Translations under genes and position numbers: made by a program
Source of the DNA: Ezakiella coagulans
GTDB lineage: Bacteria; Bacillota; Clostridia; Tissierellales; Peptoniphilaceae
DNA length: 64,000 nt
NCBI RefSeq assembly: GCF_003096635.1
Contig: NZ_QEKV01000003.1
Location: forward strand, 124,001-188,000
Reading direction: 5' to 3'
Notes under the pieces: model-generated
What the model was told of the DNA's origin: nothing
The model's database searches: none
The model's input: the letters and a program-made list of their open reading frames with translations, nothing else
In this document: piece after piece, positions 6,736 through 18,800 of the stretch
How the letters are laid out: each line of letters opens with the position of its first letter
Numbering within the stretch: the first letter of the stretch is position 1

Positions 6736-9015
6736 CTATTGATTATCGTTTTCTCCTGTAAATAAATCAGCCAACTTTTGCAATTTTTCTTCTTCTTCGT
6801 TTAGCTTCATATCTATAATACTTTTGTCCGAAGTTCTGTTCTTTCTTCTTGCCGCCATCATTCTGTCGAATTCTTCAGCAGCAAGACGTGCTTGTTTTTG
6901 TGCCTCAGTTTCAACCTCACGAATAATATGATTTGGATTTATTTCGGACTCTTTTCTTTTTTCTTTCGAAACTTCTTTTTGAGAGCTTTCCCTTACCTTT
7001 TCAAAATTCATCGTCTCATCTGTTGACTTTTGAACTCGAACATTTGAAACAGAATCAAATTCTTGCTTTGTATCTTTAGTCTCCGTTTTAACAGGAGCTT
7101 TCTTTTTAGCTTCTTTCGAACTTTCGCTCAAATTCTTCACAGATATATCTTTGAGCTCTTTTGCACGTGAATTCTTGTCCACCTTTTTCGAATCCATATC
7201 AATCGAATCATGAACTTCCGCACTCTTTATATTCTTCTCCATCTTTTCGTTTTCGAGCCTTGCTTCCTCTCTCAAACGCTTATATTCAAGCTCAAGTGCC
7301 TTCGGATCTGCTGCATCTATTTTTGAAACCTTCTTTTTAGACTGCTTTTCATTCTCTTTTACAAGTTTCGAATGTGAAGCAATCTTCTTCAAGTGTTCCC
7401 TTTCGCTTTCAATCCTCTTTTCAGCTTCTTGTGCGAGACGTTTCGCCTTTCTTCGTCTTTCTTCCTGATTTATATTGAGGTCCTCGTCTGTGAAAATGCT
7501 TTCTTTTGCCTTCTTTTTACTGAATCTTTGGAAGAATGAACCCGACTTTTTGTCAGACTCAACCTTTTTAGGTTCATCCTTAAAAAGCTTCTTTTCAGTT
7601 TCCGCTTTCAAAGCTGCATCGTCAAACGCAGTCTTTCTTTCAATCACCGGCTCGCTGTCGATGTTAATCTCTTTCGGTTCATCATTTTCCGGTGACGTAT
7701 CGTCATCCCATCCCTTTATTCCGGACTTTTTGTCTGATTTTTTATTTTTTACTTCCTCAAACTCATCAAAATCTTCATCGTCAAAATCATCTTCATCCGG
7801 TTCAACCATAATATTTTTAAGCTTATTTAAAAAACTCACGTCTTCTCCTCCATTTTCTACATATTCATCGCTTTTTATATTGTCGCTTTTCTCTTGAAAG
7901 CTTTCCAAATCCAATTCATTATGCGGCTCTTTATTTTCATCAACCGTGTCTTCTTTTGGAATATCCGGCTCATCAATTGCTTCCTCCACAGGTGCAGTGC
8001 CGTTCGGTCCGTCCGGCGGCGGATTGTCATCGTCCCCGTCATCTCCTCCTTCGTCAGGCCCTTTGTCATCAGGCTTATCGTTTGAATCATCAGCCGTTTT
8101 CATAGCCGACAGCTTTTTGATTGCCTTCATATATCTCTTCTTCTTGTGCCTTGTCGTTAAAATTAATAATAGCAAGAATGCAATCACGCCAAGTGCAATA
8201 AAGAATCTGTTTTTGTATTTAAAAATCTCCTTGTTTTCCCTTGCCGTCACAATGTCCGCCACAGCGTCATAAGGAATTCTTTCTCCGCGAACCAACAGAC
8301 GATGCGTGTTTATCATATACGGCGTACATGTAAGAAGTGTCGCATAGTCGTGTCCCTTAACAACCAAAAGATCGTCGAACTCATCCGGATTAACAACCTT
8401 TATTTGCACAACCTTATATGCGAGAGTTTCCGCCAAATTGTGCACATAAAAAACATCGCCTTCTTTTAACTTTTCAAGATCCGTGAAAAGCTTTGCCGTC
8501 GGAAGTCCACAGTGTGCAGTGAGAACCGTGTGGGTGTCGATGCCGCCGACTGGAAGACTCGTGCCCTCAAGGTGTCCCACACCTTTTTGAAGCACCTCTT
8601 CATCCGTGCCCGCATACATCGGAATGTCCACATTTATCTTTGGAATTTCAACGTGACCCATTCTCTCGTTTATCTCGAGCATCCTTGCGTACTCTTTTCG
8701 ACCCGCAGCCTTTTGCTCGTCGGTGTATGGGTCCTTGTCTATATGGTTCACGAGTGAATCGTTAAATGCATGTGCAAGCTCAATTCTTCTCTTTACTTCC
8801 GCATCGTCAAGCTTTGCAGCCTCCTTGTCGAAATCGTCAATCTCATAACTCGACTCGACATTATAATATAGACGGGAAATAATTGGATACATCAAAACCA
8901 AAAGTCCCATCAAAAAAATTGCAATCAAAAGAAAAGTTGAAGCTCGTCTCTTCTTTTTTCTCGCAGCCTTTTTGTTTTCGATATTCACTTTTTCGTTCTT
9001 AATATCCTTATCCAT
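6736..9015 (-). CDS. Class C sortase 3 with long charged C-terminal extension
   Basis: The first 290 of 759 residues form a class C sortase: transmembrane helix about 27-47, lid-like DPY near 95, catalytic His168 in AHCG, Cys230 (TLLTC), Arg239 (THRL), and a second transmembrane helix about 271-288. Residues 289-759 have no match I recognise. They are rich in Asp, Glu and Lys, with a Pro/Gly/Asp linker and long helical, coiled-coil-like stretches (for example around 518-600 and 690-750). By normal class C topology the extension is cytoplasmic. The ATG at 9015 follows GGGAG; a TTG four codons earlier contains that Shine-Dalgarno and is unlikely. It is first in the three-sortase operon. Confidence 0.9.
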   Translation of the reverse strand: MDKDIKNEKVNIENKKAARKKKRRASTFLLIAIFLMGLLVLMYPIISRLYYNVESSYEIDDFDKEAAKLDDAEVKRRIELAHAFNDSLVNHIDKDPYTDEQKAAGRKEYARMLEINERMGHVEIPKINVDIPMYAGTDEEVLQKGVGHLEGTSLPVGGIDTHTVLTAHCGLPTAKLFTDLEKLKEGDVFYVHNLAETLAYKVVQIKVVNPDEFDDLLVVKGHDYATLLTCTPYMINTHRLLVRGERIPYDAVADIVTARENKEIFKYKNRFFIALGVIAFLLLLILTTRHKKKRYMKAIKKLSAMKTADDSNDKPDDKGPDEGGDDGDDDNPPPDGPNGTAPVEEAIDEPDIPKEDTVDENKEPHNELDLESFQEKSDNIKSDEYVENGGEDVSFLNKLKNIMVEPDEDDFDDEDFDEFEEVKNKKSDKKSGIKGWDDDTSPENDEPKEINIDSEPVIERKTAFDDAALKAETEKKLFKDEPKKVESDKKSGSFFQRFSKKKAKESIFTDEDLNINQEERRRKAKRLAQEAEKRIESEREHLKKIASHSKLVKENEKQSKKKVSKIDAADPKALELEYKRLREEARLENEKMEKNIKSAEVHDSIDMDSKKVDKNSRAKELKDISVKNLSESSKEAKKKAPVKTETKDTKQEFDSVSNVRVQKSTDETMNFEKVRESSQKEVSKEKRKESEINPNHIIREVETEAQKQARLAAEEFDRMMAARRKNRTSDKSIIDMKLNEEEEKLQKLADLFTGENDNQ

Positions 9016-9042
9016 ACAAACTCCCAAAAATAATCTAACTCT

Positions 9043-9071
9043 ATTATACCAACAACCGTGTAATTTGTCTA
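9043..9071 (-). promoter_or_regulatory. Promoter of the sortase operon
   Basis: On the minus strand TAGACA, 17 bases, TATAAT precede sortase 3, so the sortases can be transcribed separately from the pilins. Confidence 0.7.
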
Positions 9072-9078
9072 TAAAGAG

Positions 9079-9106
9079 AAAACACGAAACCGTGATTTCG
9101 TGTTTT
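9079..9106 (-). terminator. Hairpin/terminator after the basal pilin gene
   Basis: AAAACACGAAA and TTTCGTGTTTT pair around six bases; on the minus strand the stem ends in TTTT and a pyrimidine-rich stretch. A second GC-rich hairpin GGCGGG/CCCGCC (9112-9127) lies between it and the pilin stop. Confidence 0.6.
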
Positions 9107-9149
9107 ATGTACGGCGGGCGAACCCGCCAAATCTTTTATTGTCCAAAGG

Positions 9150-10178
9150 CTAATCTGCCTCTGTTGTTTTTTCATTTTTTCTTGCGACCGCAAAGCCTGT
9201 TATGAAAAGAATTGCTCCAAGTGCACAAAGCATCGGGAATACCAAATCCCCTGTCTTTGGAAGCGGCTTCCTTGTAAACGGCTTATTCTTAACCACAAGC
9301 CTCTTTGAACTATCGTCACCGTCAACTGTGAACTTGACACTTTGTGTCAACTGCTCAAAGCCCGGTGCTTGTTTCGTTTCCCATAATTCATAGTCGCCGA
9401 ATTGAAGCTCGACATCAAAATCCCCATTCTTGTCTGAAACAAGAGTAAAAATCTTCTCGCCTTGCATCAAATTTTGCGGCTTACCGTCTACCACCTTTGT
9501 GAGTCTGAACACAACGCCTTCAATCGGCTTACCGTCAACGGACACCTTCTTGAAGTAGAAATGTCCATACGGTGGTGGATTTTTCGGTTCTTCAGGCGGC
9601 ACATCCGGTGGATTTTCCGGCGGTGGCGTTTCCGGTGGTGGTGTTAGCGGCGGCGGTGTTTCAGGTGGAGGCGGAACCTCCGGCGGCGGCGTTCCCGGTT
9701 TTTCCGGTTGAGTGTGTTTTGGATTTATAATAATCTTGTCCTCATTCTTCTCTTTCAAGAAATCTGAAACTGAGAACACAAAATCGTTAAACTTGATACC
9801 GTTCTTTATGCCCTTAACACGTGCATAATAAGTTCCCGGTTTAAGCTTTACCGTAATTCTTCCGGTTCCGTTTGCTTCCTTGGAAGTCAAAACATGCTTG
9901 AAATCCTTCTCAAGATCCTTGTCCGACCACATACTGTGCTTGAAAATTGCTTCAAACTTATCGTCGGAACTCATAGAATCCTTGTCGGAAACCTTCCAAA
10001 TCTCAATGTGAGCATCTTCTAGCGACTCCTTAAGATCATCTCTATCATTTTCAAAATAAAGATTTACAACAATCTCAATCTCGTCACTTGCCGCTTGAAC
10101 CCTGAAAAAGGGAAAGAAAAGGCAAAATGCCAATATCAGATTCAGAATCTTAAATTGTTTTTGATTAAACTTCGGCAT
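9150..10178 (-). CDS. LPKTG-anchored basal-type pilin with SpaA/Cna-B domain
   Basis: This 342-residue secreted protein has a signal peptide (about 1-29, cut after VQA), an N-terminal domain with a Cna-B-like strand pattern (30-155), and a proline-rich linker of PPPE-type repeats (about 158-200). A SpaA-type Cna-B domain follows, with the E-box YELWETKQAPGFE. LPKTG at 306-310, a hydrophobic stretch and a positive tail form the wall-sorting signal. Small size, proline-rich segment and position after the backbone pilin suggest the cell-wall-proximal base subunit. Which sortase anchors it is unknown. Confidence 0.85.
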   Translation of the reverse strand: MPKFNQKQFKILNLILAFCLFFPFFRVQAASDEIEIVVNLYFENDRDDLKESLEDAHIEIWKVSDKDSMSSDDKFEAIFKHSMWSDKDLEKDFKHVLTSKEANGTGRITVKLKPGTYYARVKGIKNGIKFNDFVFSVSDFLKEKNEDKIIINPKHTQPEKPGTPPPEVPPPPETPPPLTPPPETPPPENPPDVPPEEPKNPPPYGHFYFKKVSVDGKPIEGVVFRLTKVVDGKPQNLMQGEKIFTLVSDKNGDFDVELQFGDYELWETKQAPGFEQLTQSVKFTVDGDDSSKRLVVKNKPFTRKPLPKTGDLVFPMLCALGAILFITGFAVARKNEKTTEAD

Positions 10179-10219
10179 CTCGACCCTCCTTTTCTTTGTA
10201 AATAGCTGTCGTTATATAT

Positions 10220-10248
10220 ATTATATAACTCTTTAAATCTTAATTCAA
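10220..10248 (-). promoter_or_regulatory. Promoter ahead of the basal pilin gene
   Basis: On the minus strand TTGAAT, 17 bases, TATAAT lie between the backbone and basal pilin genes and may supplement read-through. Confidence 0.6.
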
Positions 10249-10257
10249 TACTAAAAG

Positions 10258-12465
10258 TTATGCTAAACCTTCGAGTTCGTCTTCTTTACGTCTCTTGAGT
10301 GCAAATGCAGCACCAACCATCAACATAACACCGACTACAGTGAAGATAACAGTACCGATACCACCTGTTTGTGGGATGGAAACTTTCTTATTGGCAATAC
10401 ATTGAGCATCATTTTTACCTGATTCTTTTACATAGTCGATTGGGTCTTTTATGCCATTTGCGTATGAACCATTTGCAACTGTAAATTCAACAGGCGCATT
10501 TAATTTTGCATATCCTTCCGGAGCTGTTTTTTCTTCCAAATAATATGTGCCATATTTAAGACCAGTGATTTCGAATTGTCCATCTTTATTAGATGTTAAA
10601 ATAACAACATGTTTGTCATCTTTTGAGCCCCAAGTATAACTATCAGAATAATTATTTAATAATTCTTCATATTTTTCTTGAAGAGTTTTCATCTCTTCTT
10701 TCTTTTTCTTTCCTGCTTCGCCTTCTTGGTCCGCTTTTGTCATCTTGTTATATTCTTCATAAGCTTTATCACGTGCATCTTTTGCATCATCAAGCTCTTT
10801 TTTCTCTTTTTCAACTTCAACAATTGAAGAATGTACAAGATATTTTCCTTCTGCATTCTTTACATAGAATTCAGCGCCTGCTAGTCTTTCAGATTTGTCT
10901 TGGTTGGTCTTAACGAATTTCTTTCCGCCAGTTATAACCTTTGGATCTGTTGGTTCAAGTGGTTTAGGGTTATCGCTGTCAGTATTGTTGTTAATTGTTA
11001 CAACTCCACCTTCAAATGATTTATATTCAGGATCGTAACCTGAAACAGTTTCAACAACTCTATATGTTTTATTATCATCTAATCCTGTGAATGTGTGACT
11101 AAAATTAGTTCCAGTTTTTTCTACTGACTCTACATCTTTCCATTTATCGCCATCCTGTACTTGTAAAGTATAAACAACTCTTACACCGCTTGGTGCATTT
11201 GATTCTTTTCCGTCTACCGACCATGTTTTATTTACTGTTATTTGTTTATTTACCGGATTTCCTTCTTTCGGTTCACTGTGTTTGCCAGGTTTGTTGGAGT
11301 AATCAAGTTTAACGTTGTTCTTATCTACTACATCAGGTTCTGCACTTTTGTTTACAGTTGCTGTATAATTTAATGTGATTTCAATATCGGCTGTTTTAAC
11401 AGCATTTTCAATTTTTGTTAATCCTGTTTCTTTAATATTTAAAGTGAATCCCTTATCTGTTTCAATCAAAATATAATCATCTTTTGTCAATCCGGCTCCA
11501 TCAACTGTTAATGAACCTTTATTGTATGTTAAACCCTTAGTCATTTCATCTGTCCAAACTAAGTTCTTATATTTTGCATCTTTAGGAATTTTTGTTTTTA
11601 CTTCAAATGGAACTACATCTCCAACATTTACTTTTGCAGTTGCTTTGTCTTTACCAGAATTTTCATATTTTGCACCGTCTTTAATGTTTTTATTTGTATC
11701 TTCATATGCATCTGTATCTTTAAAGTGGTCTTTTTTAAAGTTTTTATCAATTTCCGGTTTATCCTTTGTATTCTTAGGATATACATGTGCGTGTTTAACA
11801 ACTCCTTCTTCATTTACAAGTGGAAGTGTAATTACAACAGGAACTGCTTTACTGCCGGATAATAGTTCTGCATCTTCCTTGTCGTATTTAGATTTTGTTC
11901 TGTCTTCAACAATTTGATAATTGCCAACTAGATTTACAGTATTAAATACAACTTTTCCAGTTTCATCTGTAAATCCTTTTAATGCTTGAGATTCATCATC
12001 TGTTTCTGTTCCGTCTTCTTTTATAAATTTGCTACCATCAGCATTTTTAACTACAAAATAAACTCCTTTTGCTGGTTTTTGTGAATCACCAAAATATGCT
12101 TGCATATTCTTAATTTCATTACCATCATAAATTGTTCCATCTATACCAATTTCACCTGGAAATAATTCGCTACCTTTTGTATATAAGTCTTTTAAAACAT
12201 TTGAATCTAGATTGTTTTTTGTTAATTCCTTATATACGTCATTGCCGTTAACTGTAGTTTTGGATATAACTACTCTAACATCTTTTTGTCCATTGTAATC
12301 GCCAGTCCAAACTTTAACATTTAAATCTGACTTATCCATCAAAACTTTGTGTAATGTTACTGTTTCCGTTCTTTCTTCTTCAGCTCTTGCACTGAATGGT
12401 GCAAAAGCACCGAGTGTCATGACAAGTGCAAGTAGCACTGTCAAAAATTTGAATTTTTTGTTCAT
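10258..12465 (-). CDS. Major (backbone) pilin, IPQTG-anchored
   Basis: This 735-residue protein has a signal peptide (about 1-28, cut after ARA). It has a pilin motif VYPKN whose Lys231 is the expected acceptor for sortase cross-linking, and an isopeptide-forming D2-type domain (about 270-395). Middle and C-terminal Cna-B domains follow, the last with E-box [12 protein letters not shown], then IPQTG at 697-701 and a membrane anchor. The last Cna-B domain is split by a Lys/Glu-rich helical insertion of about 60 residues ([19 protein letters not shown] onward). The start follows AAGGAG. It is the best candidate for the shaft subunit of the pilus. Confidence 0.92.
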   Translation of the reverse strand: MNKKFKFLTVLLALVMTLGAFAPFSARAEEERTETVTLHKVLMDKSDLNVKVWTGDYNGQKDVRVVISKTTVNGNDVYKELTKNNLDSNVLKDLYTKGSELFPGEIGIDGTIYDGNEIKNMQAYFGDSQKPAKGVYFVVKNADGSKFIKEDGTETDDESQALKGFTDETGKVVFNTVNLVGNYQIVEDRTKSKYDKEDAELLSGSKAVPVVITLPLVNEEGVVKHAHVYPKNTKDKPEIDKNFKKDHFKDTDAYEDTNKNIKDGAKYENSGKDKATAKVNVGDVVPFEVKTKIPKDAKYKNLVWTDEMTKGLTYNKGSLTVDGAGLTKDDYILIETDKGFTLNIKETGLTKIENAVKTADIEITLNYTATVNKSAEPDVVDKNNVKLDYSNKPGKHSEPKEGNPVNKQITVNKTWSVDGKESNAPSGVRVVYTLQVQDGDKWKDVESVEKTGTNFSHTFTGLDDNKTYRVVETVSGYDPEYKSFEGGVVTINNNTDSDNPKPLEPTDPKVITGGKKFVKTNQDKSERLAGAEFYVKNAEGKYLVHSSIVEVEKEKKELDDAKDARDKAYEEYNKMTKADQEGEAGKKKKEEMKTLQEKYEELLNNYSDSYTWGSKDDKHVVILTSNKDGQFEITGLKYGTYYLEEKTAPEGYAKLNAPVEFTVANGSYANGIKDPIDYVKESGKNDAQCIANKKVSIPQTGGIGTVIFTVVGVMLMVGAAFALKRRKEDELEGLA

Positions 12466-12800
12466 AATCTTCTCCTTGTAAATTCATATAGTTACTCTGA
12501 TGTTTTGTTTTTGATTTTTTTGAAGTTTTTGTCTGTTCATTGTTCATTGTCGACTCATGCCTTTTTTGTATTCTTTTCCGCGACAATTCTCCGTGGATTG
12601 TTTTGCTCCACACCGTTCTCTTATATCTTGTTTTTGATTATTATAAAGTCGCTCTCGCGAACATTTAACTGTGTCAGTGTCGCAATATACCTTTCCGTAT
12701 ATCTGACGCGACAATCTCGTGGAAATCCGTTCCACATAATCTCCATACCGCAAATGCGTCTTCGCACTACGGATCGTGTAACCGTCTTTCGGTCATACTA
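12466..12800 (-). other. Structured intergenic region before the backbone pilin
   Basis: No gene was seen. On the minus strand, consecutive hairpins follow the adhesin stop: CCGTAGTGCG/CGCATTTGCGG, GTGGA/TCCAC, GTCGC-ATATAC/GTATAT-GCGAC (around 12680-12715), and CGC/GCG with CGAGAGCG. A TATAAT at about 12638-12643 could start a roughly 170-base leader for the pilin, but its -35 box is weak. The hairpins could terminate or trim the adhesin transcript. Confidence 0.5.
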
Positions 12801-15800
12801 TTATTCATAGAGGGCATCCCTCCTTTGAATAAACATATATGCTCCCGCCATCATAATCATCATACCGATGAATACAAATGGAAGTGCTCCAACCCCACCT
12901 GTGGCAGGATATTCAGCCTTGAAGTTTTCAATTTGAATTGGATTAACTTGTGCTTTACCGCTTTCAACATCCACCAACAAATTAGCTTGTGCTATATCAG
13001 TTACTTTTTTATTCTTGTCTACATAATTTCCGGCTTTATTTACCTCGTAAATCTTACCGCCTTCAACCTTGAATATCAAAGCATAATCAAGAAGCTTTGT
13101 ATAACCTGAAGGTGCGGTTGTTTCTTTTACTGCATAAATTCCATCCTTCAATTTCTCGAATTTAAAAGTGCCTTCTTCATTTGATGATTCGACAGTGTAG
13201 CCTTTGTCCGGATTATCCGGTAGTAAATTTCGTCTACTATCATATTCCTTAACAATGTTAAAATCTCTGTCAACCATCGCAAATTGCAGGTTTCCATCTT
13301 TCTTTATATACTCTTTACTAATATAATGCTTTTCAGCCATATATAAAGTGAACTTAGCACCTTTAAGCTTTACACTCTTGTTTTCTCCGTCAACCTTTTG
13401 GAATTCAATCTCCGGATTTTTGTAGTTCTTAATAATAGTAGTATTATCCTTGATATCTACAATCTCACCATTTTTATTGACTGTGAAGTGTGATACCTTT
13501 TCTTTAGGTGTTGGATATCCATCAGGAGCTTTTGTTTCCCAAACTTCGTAATATCCCGGTGCAAGTCCTTCCCAACTAAACTTACCGTCTTCACCGGATA
13601 CTCTTAATGATTCATCATCAAAAATTCCGTCTTTCTTAAGTTTAAATTCTGCTTTTGCAAGTGCCTTTCCATCACTTGAGAACACCGGTTTTGGAGTCTC
13701 TATAAGCCCATTCGAACCTTCTGCAGCTCCTTGCGGTTTCGTATCAACCGCAGTTCCGGCTATACTACCGTCAACCTTTGTATATTCGATTTTGTTTTTG
13801 TAGTTCTTAAAGGCTAATTCTATATCACCGTCGCCGTCTGAGCTCGTTTTTTTCAAGCTCTTATAAAGACCAACCATTTGATAGTATCGTTGATTTCTTT
13901 CATTGTAGTTAATATACTCACCATATAATGCAAATCTACTTTCATTTGGTTTTGTTACTTTTCCTTTAACTATAACACGATACGTCAAATTATCAAAGTA
14001 GTTGCCATTCAAGGACAATATCATCCCATCATTTGTTTTATTAACACTATAATATTCCGATCCCAGATCAGATAAATTTGGCTCACTATCTTTGATTCCA
14101 AATGACCATGGAAGATAACTATTTCTATTGTTCAAATACTCAACTTGAACATCTGTAAATTCGACCTCAGAATTTGAGGTAAATTGTATCTTTTTACCAT
14201 ATGTGTTTATATTTTTATGGTTAAGATAGAAATTTGCAATAAATTCATCTGTGTCTTCATCATATTTAACCAAACATGCATTTACCTGAACATCATCGCC
14301 ATAATTGTATTGAACATTAAAGTTTTTGCTTAACTTTGAAGTTCCAGCAGTTACTGAAACAGCTATGGTGTCTTTACCGTCTTTATGTCCCGGAACTTTA
14401 ATTCTATTTACTGCCATCAACATTCCAATATTAATATTTTTAATATCGTAGTGTTTTGCATATTCTGTAAATGTGTAAGTTATTTCTCTTCTGTTATCAT
14501 CATTTATTTCTGCTGTTGCAAGAAGACCTGCCGGGCCGTAGATATCATATTCATCATCATGAGACCTTCCAATTCCGTCCAAATCAACATTTTCACTTGC
14601 AACAACCTTGAAAGTATCACCTGGTTGAATATGTGCGTTTTCATCTACTTTATATTTTAGATTTGCTTGTATAACTTCTGAATTGTTAGGTGTTATATAG
14701 TAGTCATCATTTATGATAGAGGTCATTTTTGATTCTATAGAATTTAATATCAATTCATTCGAAACATCTCTACCTGTTGGAGTACCTTTTTCCCATTTCT
14801 TACCTATCAAAACAACTCTAACTTCACCGTCTACAATATATCCCGGTTTTGTCGAAATCTCTTTAACATAATACTTATCGTAAGGAAGATTTGTAAAATT
14901 AATTTCACCCTTTTCATCAGTTGTAAATTCTCCAACCAAATCTCCTCTCGAATTATATAAGTTAAATTTTACACCTTGAAGACCCTTGTTGTTTTCATCG
15001 GTTTTAAGAATTTTGAACTTTCCATCTCCCGGTTTACTGTTAAGAATCTTTATATTTTCGTCAGTTTGAGGTTTGTATTCCCCATTCTCCATTATAAACA
15101 CTTTTCCATCATCGTCGATTTTGAATAATTTTACATCCTTATTTAGCACATAATATCCTGCCGGTGGATCTGTTTCAACAACTTTATACTCTCCAGGCTT
15201 TAGACCGCTGAATTTAATTTTACCCTTAGCATCTGATATTGCTGTATACACCGGATTAAAGTCGACATAATTCTCGCCATTTTTTATTTGTAGGATAAAT
15301 TTAGCACCGGTTAATTTTATTTCATTTCCATTTTCTTCAGCTATTTTTTTAAATTCAACTTCGTAACCTTTGTACTTGTTGGAAATATTGAACGAGAATT
15401 CATTTCCATCTTTATTCGGTTCAACGTTGTTAGATTCTTTTTCTCCATCTAACCGATTTACATTAAATGTAGGAAGGAATTCATGACTCATCGGGAAGTT
15501 TACATACGTAATTCCGGTTATCGGTTTATAACTTCCCTTTTCTACATTTGCCTTAGGTTTAAATTTGAAAGAGTATGTGTTAGGAGCACTGTTAAAGTAA
15601 ACATATTTTCCAGACCAAGCTTTATCATTAACATTTTTATCTTCAAATTCAAAATGCTCAGTATCGAAATACATATTCAGTTGTGAGTATCTGTTATCAT
15701 TTGGATAAGAAGTACCCTTAGTGTTAACATTTACAACATATCCATCCCCGGATTTTTCTATAACCGGACTAACATCTAAAACATGTTTTTGATAATAAGT

Positions 15801-18800
15801 GAAATTCCAAGTTCCAATTGCTTTTGTATTCGGATTATCTATTCCAAACACAGTTTTAGAAACTGTTGAATTTTCTGTTACTTCAACTGTATTATCTTTT
15901 CCAACAACTACTGTCCAAGTTTTATTAGTTTTTTCATAACCTTTAGGTGCTTCAAGTTCTCTGATAATATAAGTTTTTCCAGGTTCGAGGTCTTTGAATG
16001 TTGCTTTTCCATCTTTTCCGGTTGTTACGGTGTATGGTTTATCATCTCTTTTAACTTCTTTACCGTTTTCATCAAATAGTCCGAATATAGCTCCAGCTAT
16101 TTTTTGATTGTTATTATCTTCGTCAACTTTTATGATTGTGACTTTTATCTTTTCTTTTTTATTGACAACTTGGATTATTTTCTTAGAGTCATTTATTTCA
16201 ACAACTCCATCTCCAATTGGTGTTGATGAGTCAACTTCTGTATTTGAAACTTTTAATTGTGTTCCAACTATACCCTTCATAAAAGTTCCGAAATCCGGGT
16301 CACAATACCAATTATAGTTTATATATCTGTCTTGTACAATTGTTTTTCCTATGTCCGGATTTGGTTCTTTGTATCTTGCATTAATCTCTATAACATAAGC
16401 AGCGCCGTTCCATCTTCCAGGTTCCCCTGCACTCATGAATTCAATCTTTTTATTTGATATAATATTCACTTCTTGGGTCGATGGAATTGTTTTATTTGTT
16501 CTTAAATATTGATCAATGTTTCCTTTTGATTCTCTCGGCACTTTGTAAACAGCTGTAGTTATATCTTGGTTTGTATTTGATGCAGATAGTTCTAACACAG
16601 TCTTCTTGTTTGGTCCATTTCCCAAATTCGGATTAGAATCAGGATTCAAATATATTCTCGTTTTTACATGATTGCCATCTTTTTCAATTACTTTTGAATA
16701 AATATTCATAAAAGCCGGATAACCACCATGGTGAGAAAGCATTTGCTCTTCATTCAATTGTTCAGAAGTCTTTCGTACCTTTCTACTTCGACCATTGGTT
16801 TGAACTTGGAAGATTTCATCGTCATTTTCTACTCCTGTGAAACTTACAACACCTTCAGCAGATACTGTTACATTTACCGTTCGTAAAGTTGCCTTATGCT
16901 TATCAGGTGGAACTGTTTCTTTGAGTGTATAAGTTCCTTCGCTTAACCCCTTAAACTCAACAATACCTTCTTTATTGGAAGAATTTCTTCTTATAACTCG
17001 TCCGTTTGAATCTAACAATATAAATTCAGCTCCAGATAATGGAATATTATTTCCATTGTTATCTTTTTCTTCGCTGACCTTTTTTACAATAAATTCACCA
17101 GGTTGTTTCTTGTTATAAACAGTTAAGTCATAATTTTTTGGTTGAGGTATTATAACATTTCCACCGATAGCTGCACCCTTATTCAATGTAGGTCTCATTT
17201 GAGCAATACCCATGCTGGAATAATTGCCTGCCTTGTGAGCCATAAATGTTTGCGTGTAGGTGTTTTCAAATTTCGTAGGATCCGTAATTTCGTAAAACTG
17301 CTCAATTACATATCCTTTACCTTCTTTTTTAGTTTCGACAGGTAATGTTACAAAAAATTGATATTGTTGAGTATCATATAATTGCGGGTGATATTTATCT
17401 TTTATATTAACTCTGCTTTTATCAAAGTCAATAGTTACCCCATGGTCACTAACCTTGCCGTTGCTTTTACCTTTAATGCCATCAAATGTTGCTAAAGGTT
17501 TATAAATGCCAGGATTTTCAGAAGGTCTTATACCACATGACAATGGCATATTGTCTGGATTTGGTGTTTCTAGAACTTCATATACTACCACTTTTGTTGG
17601 TTCAAAAGCAGGTTCTTGTTTGTCTCCAAACAAAATTTCTCTTCCATTATTTACACTTGAACCATAATATATTCTTGCAACTGTGTCGCCATTAGAATAT
17701 TTTTTTCCAAAAACATTGAATAACGCAATGTTTCTCATCATATATCTTTTTTCCGAACTATCCTTATATATGTCGACATTTTCAGTAATATACTTTACAT
17801 TTCCGTCTTGACCGTAGAATTGTTTTAAGTCGGCATTAACTTCTGTATCTATCCTCTTTTGATTTTCACCGACATTTATTATGTCTCTAAACTTGTATAT
17901 TCCGTTGTTTTTTACATAATACTTTGACGGTCTTATGCTATTTAATTCAAGTTTTACTTGAAAACTGTCATGATTATTTACATAATCTGTGTCGGACAGT
18001 GTATATTTGATTTGATTGTTTCTATAGTCAATCTCACCCTTTGCAACTTCTTGATCGTTAACTTTCAGTACAGGAAGCTCGCCAGACCATTGTGTGAAGT
18101 TCCAGTTATCATCAAAGTCCATGACCCACGAATCTCCAACCCCACAATTCTCAAGATTAAATTGAGCTTCAAACGAGTACGATTCATAAGCTGCTTCTTC
18201 CCAAACGCGCGGTCTCTTTCCATAATTATTGGACTCGTTAAGATACATTCTAGGCTCGCCAATAACAGTTATTCTTTTTGTTCCTTGTAAGCCTGATGTA
18301 CCACCTGTATTGTTTTCTCCAACTTTGTAGAGATCTCCTTCTTCAACTTGTTTTCCATTTTTATCAACGGCATCGTAAATAATTGAACCATCAGGATTTA
18401 CAAATACATTAAATGTTAATTCAGGATTATAGTATCCACCAGGTGACTTGGTTTCTTTCAAAGTATATTTCCCCGGTGCTAATTTGTCAAAAGTAAGCTT
18501 ACCACCAACTTCTGTTGTTCCGGTTCTTATTATTTGTCCAAATGAATTATATAAACTAAATTCAGCGCCTGAAAGTTGATTATTCTTATCATCAAGCTTT
18601 TGAATATTTAAAGTAGTTCTTTTAGCTTGTGTGTTTACAACAGTAAATGTCGGAGCAAATGCTGCATTTCTTTTATTTAATGCAGGAATAAGCGTATCGC
18701 TTTCTATTTTTGTTTGTTTCTCAATTTTAGCATTATCAAATTTAGTATTGAAAACATTTACATTAGGTTCTGACATTGTTAGCCATCTGTATGAAAATGT

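Noticed and set aside
6722-9015. Sortase 3 tail as a separate gene fused by error
   Set aside because: The frame is continuous from the sortase through the membrane helix into the tail, with no internal stop and no obvious ribosome-binding site at the junction.
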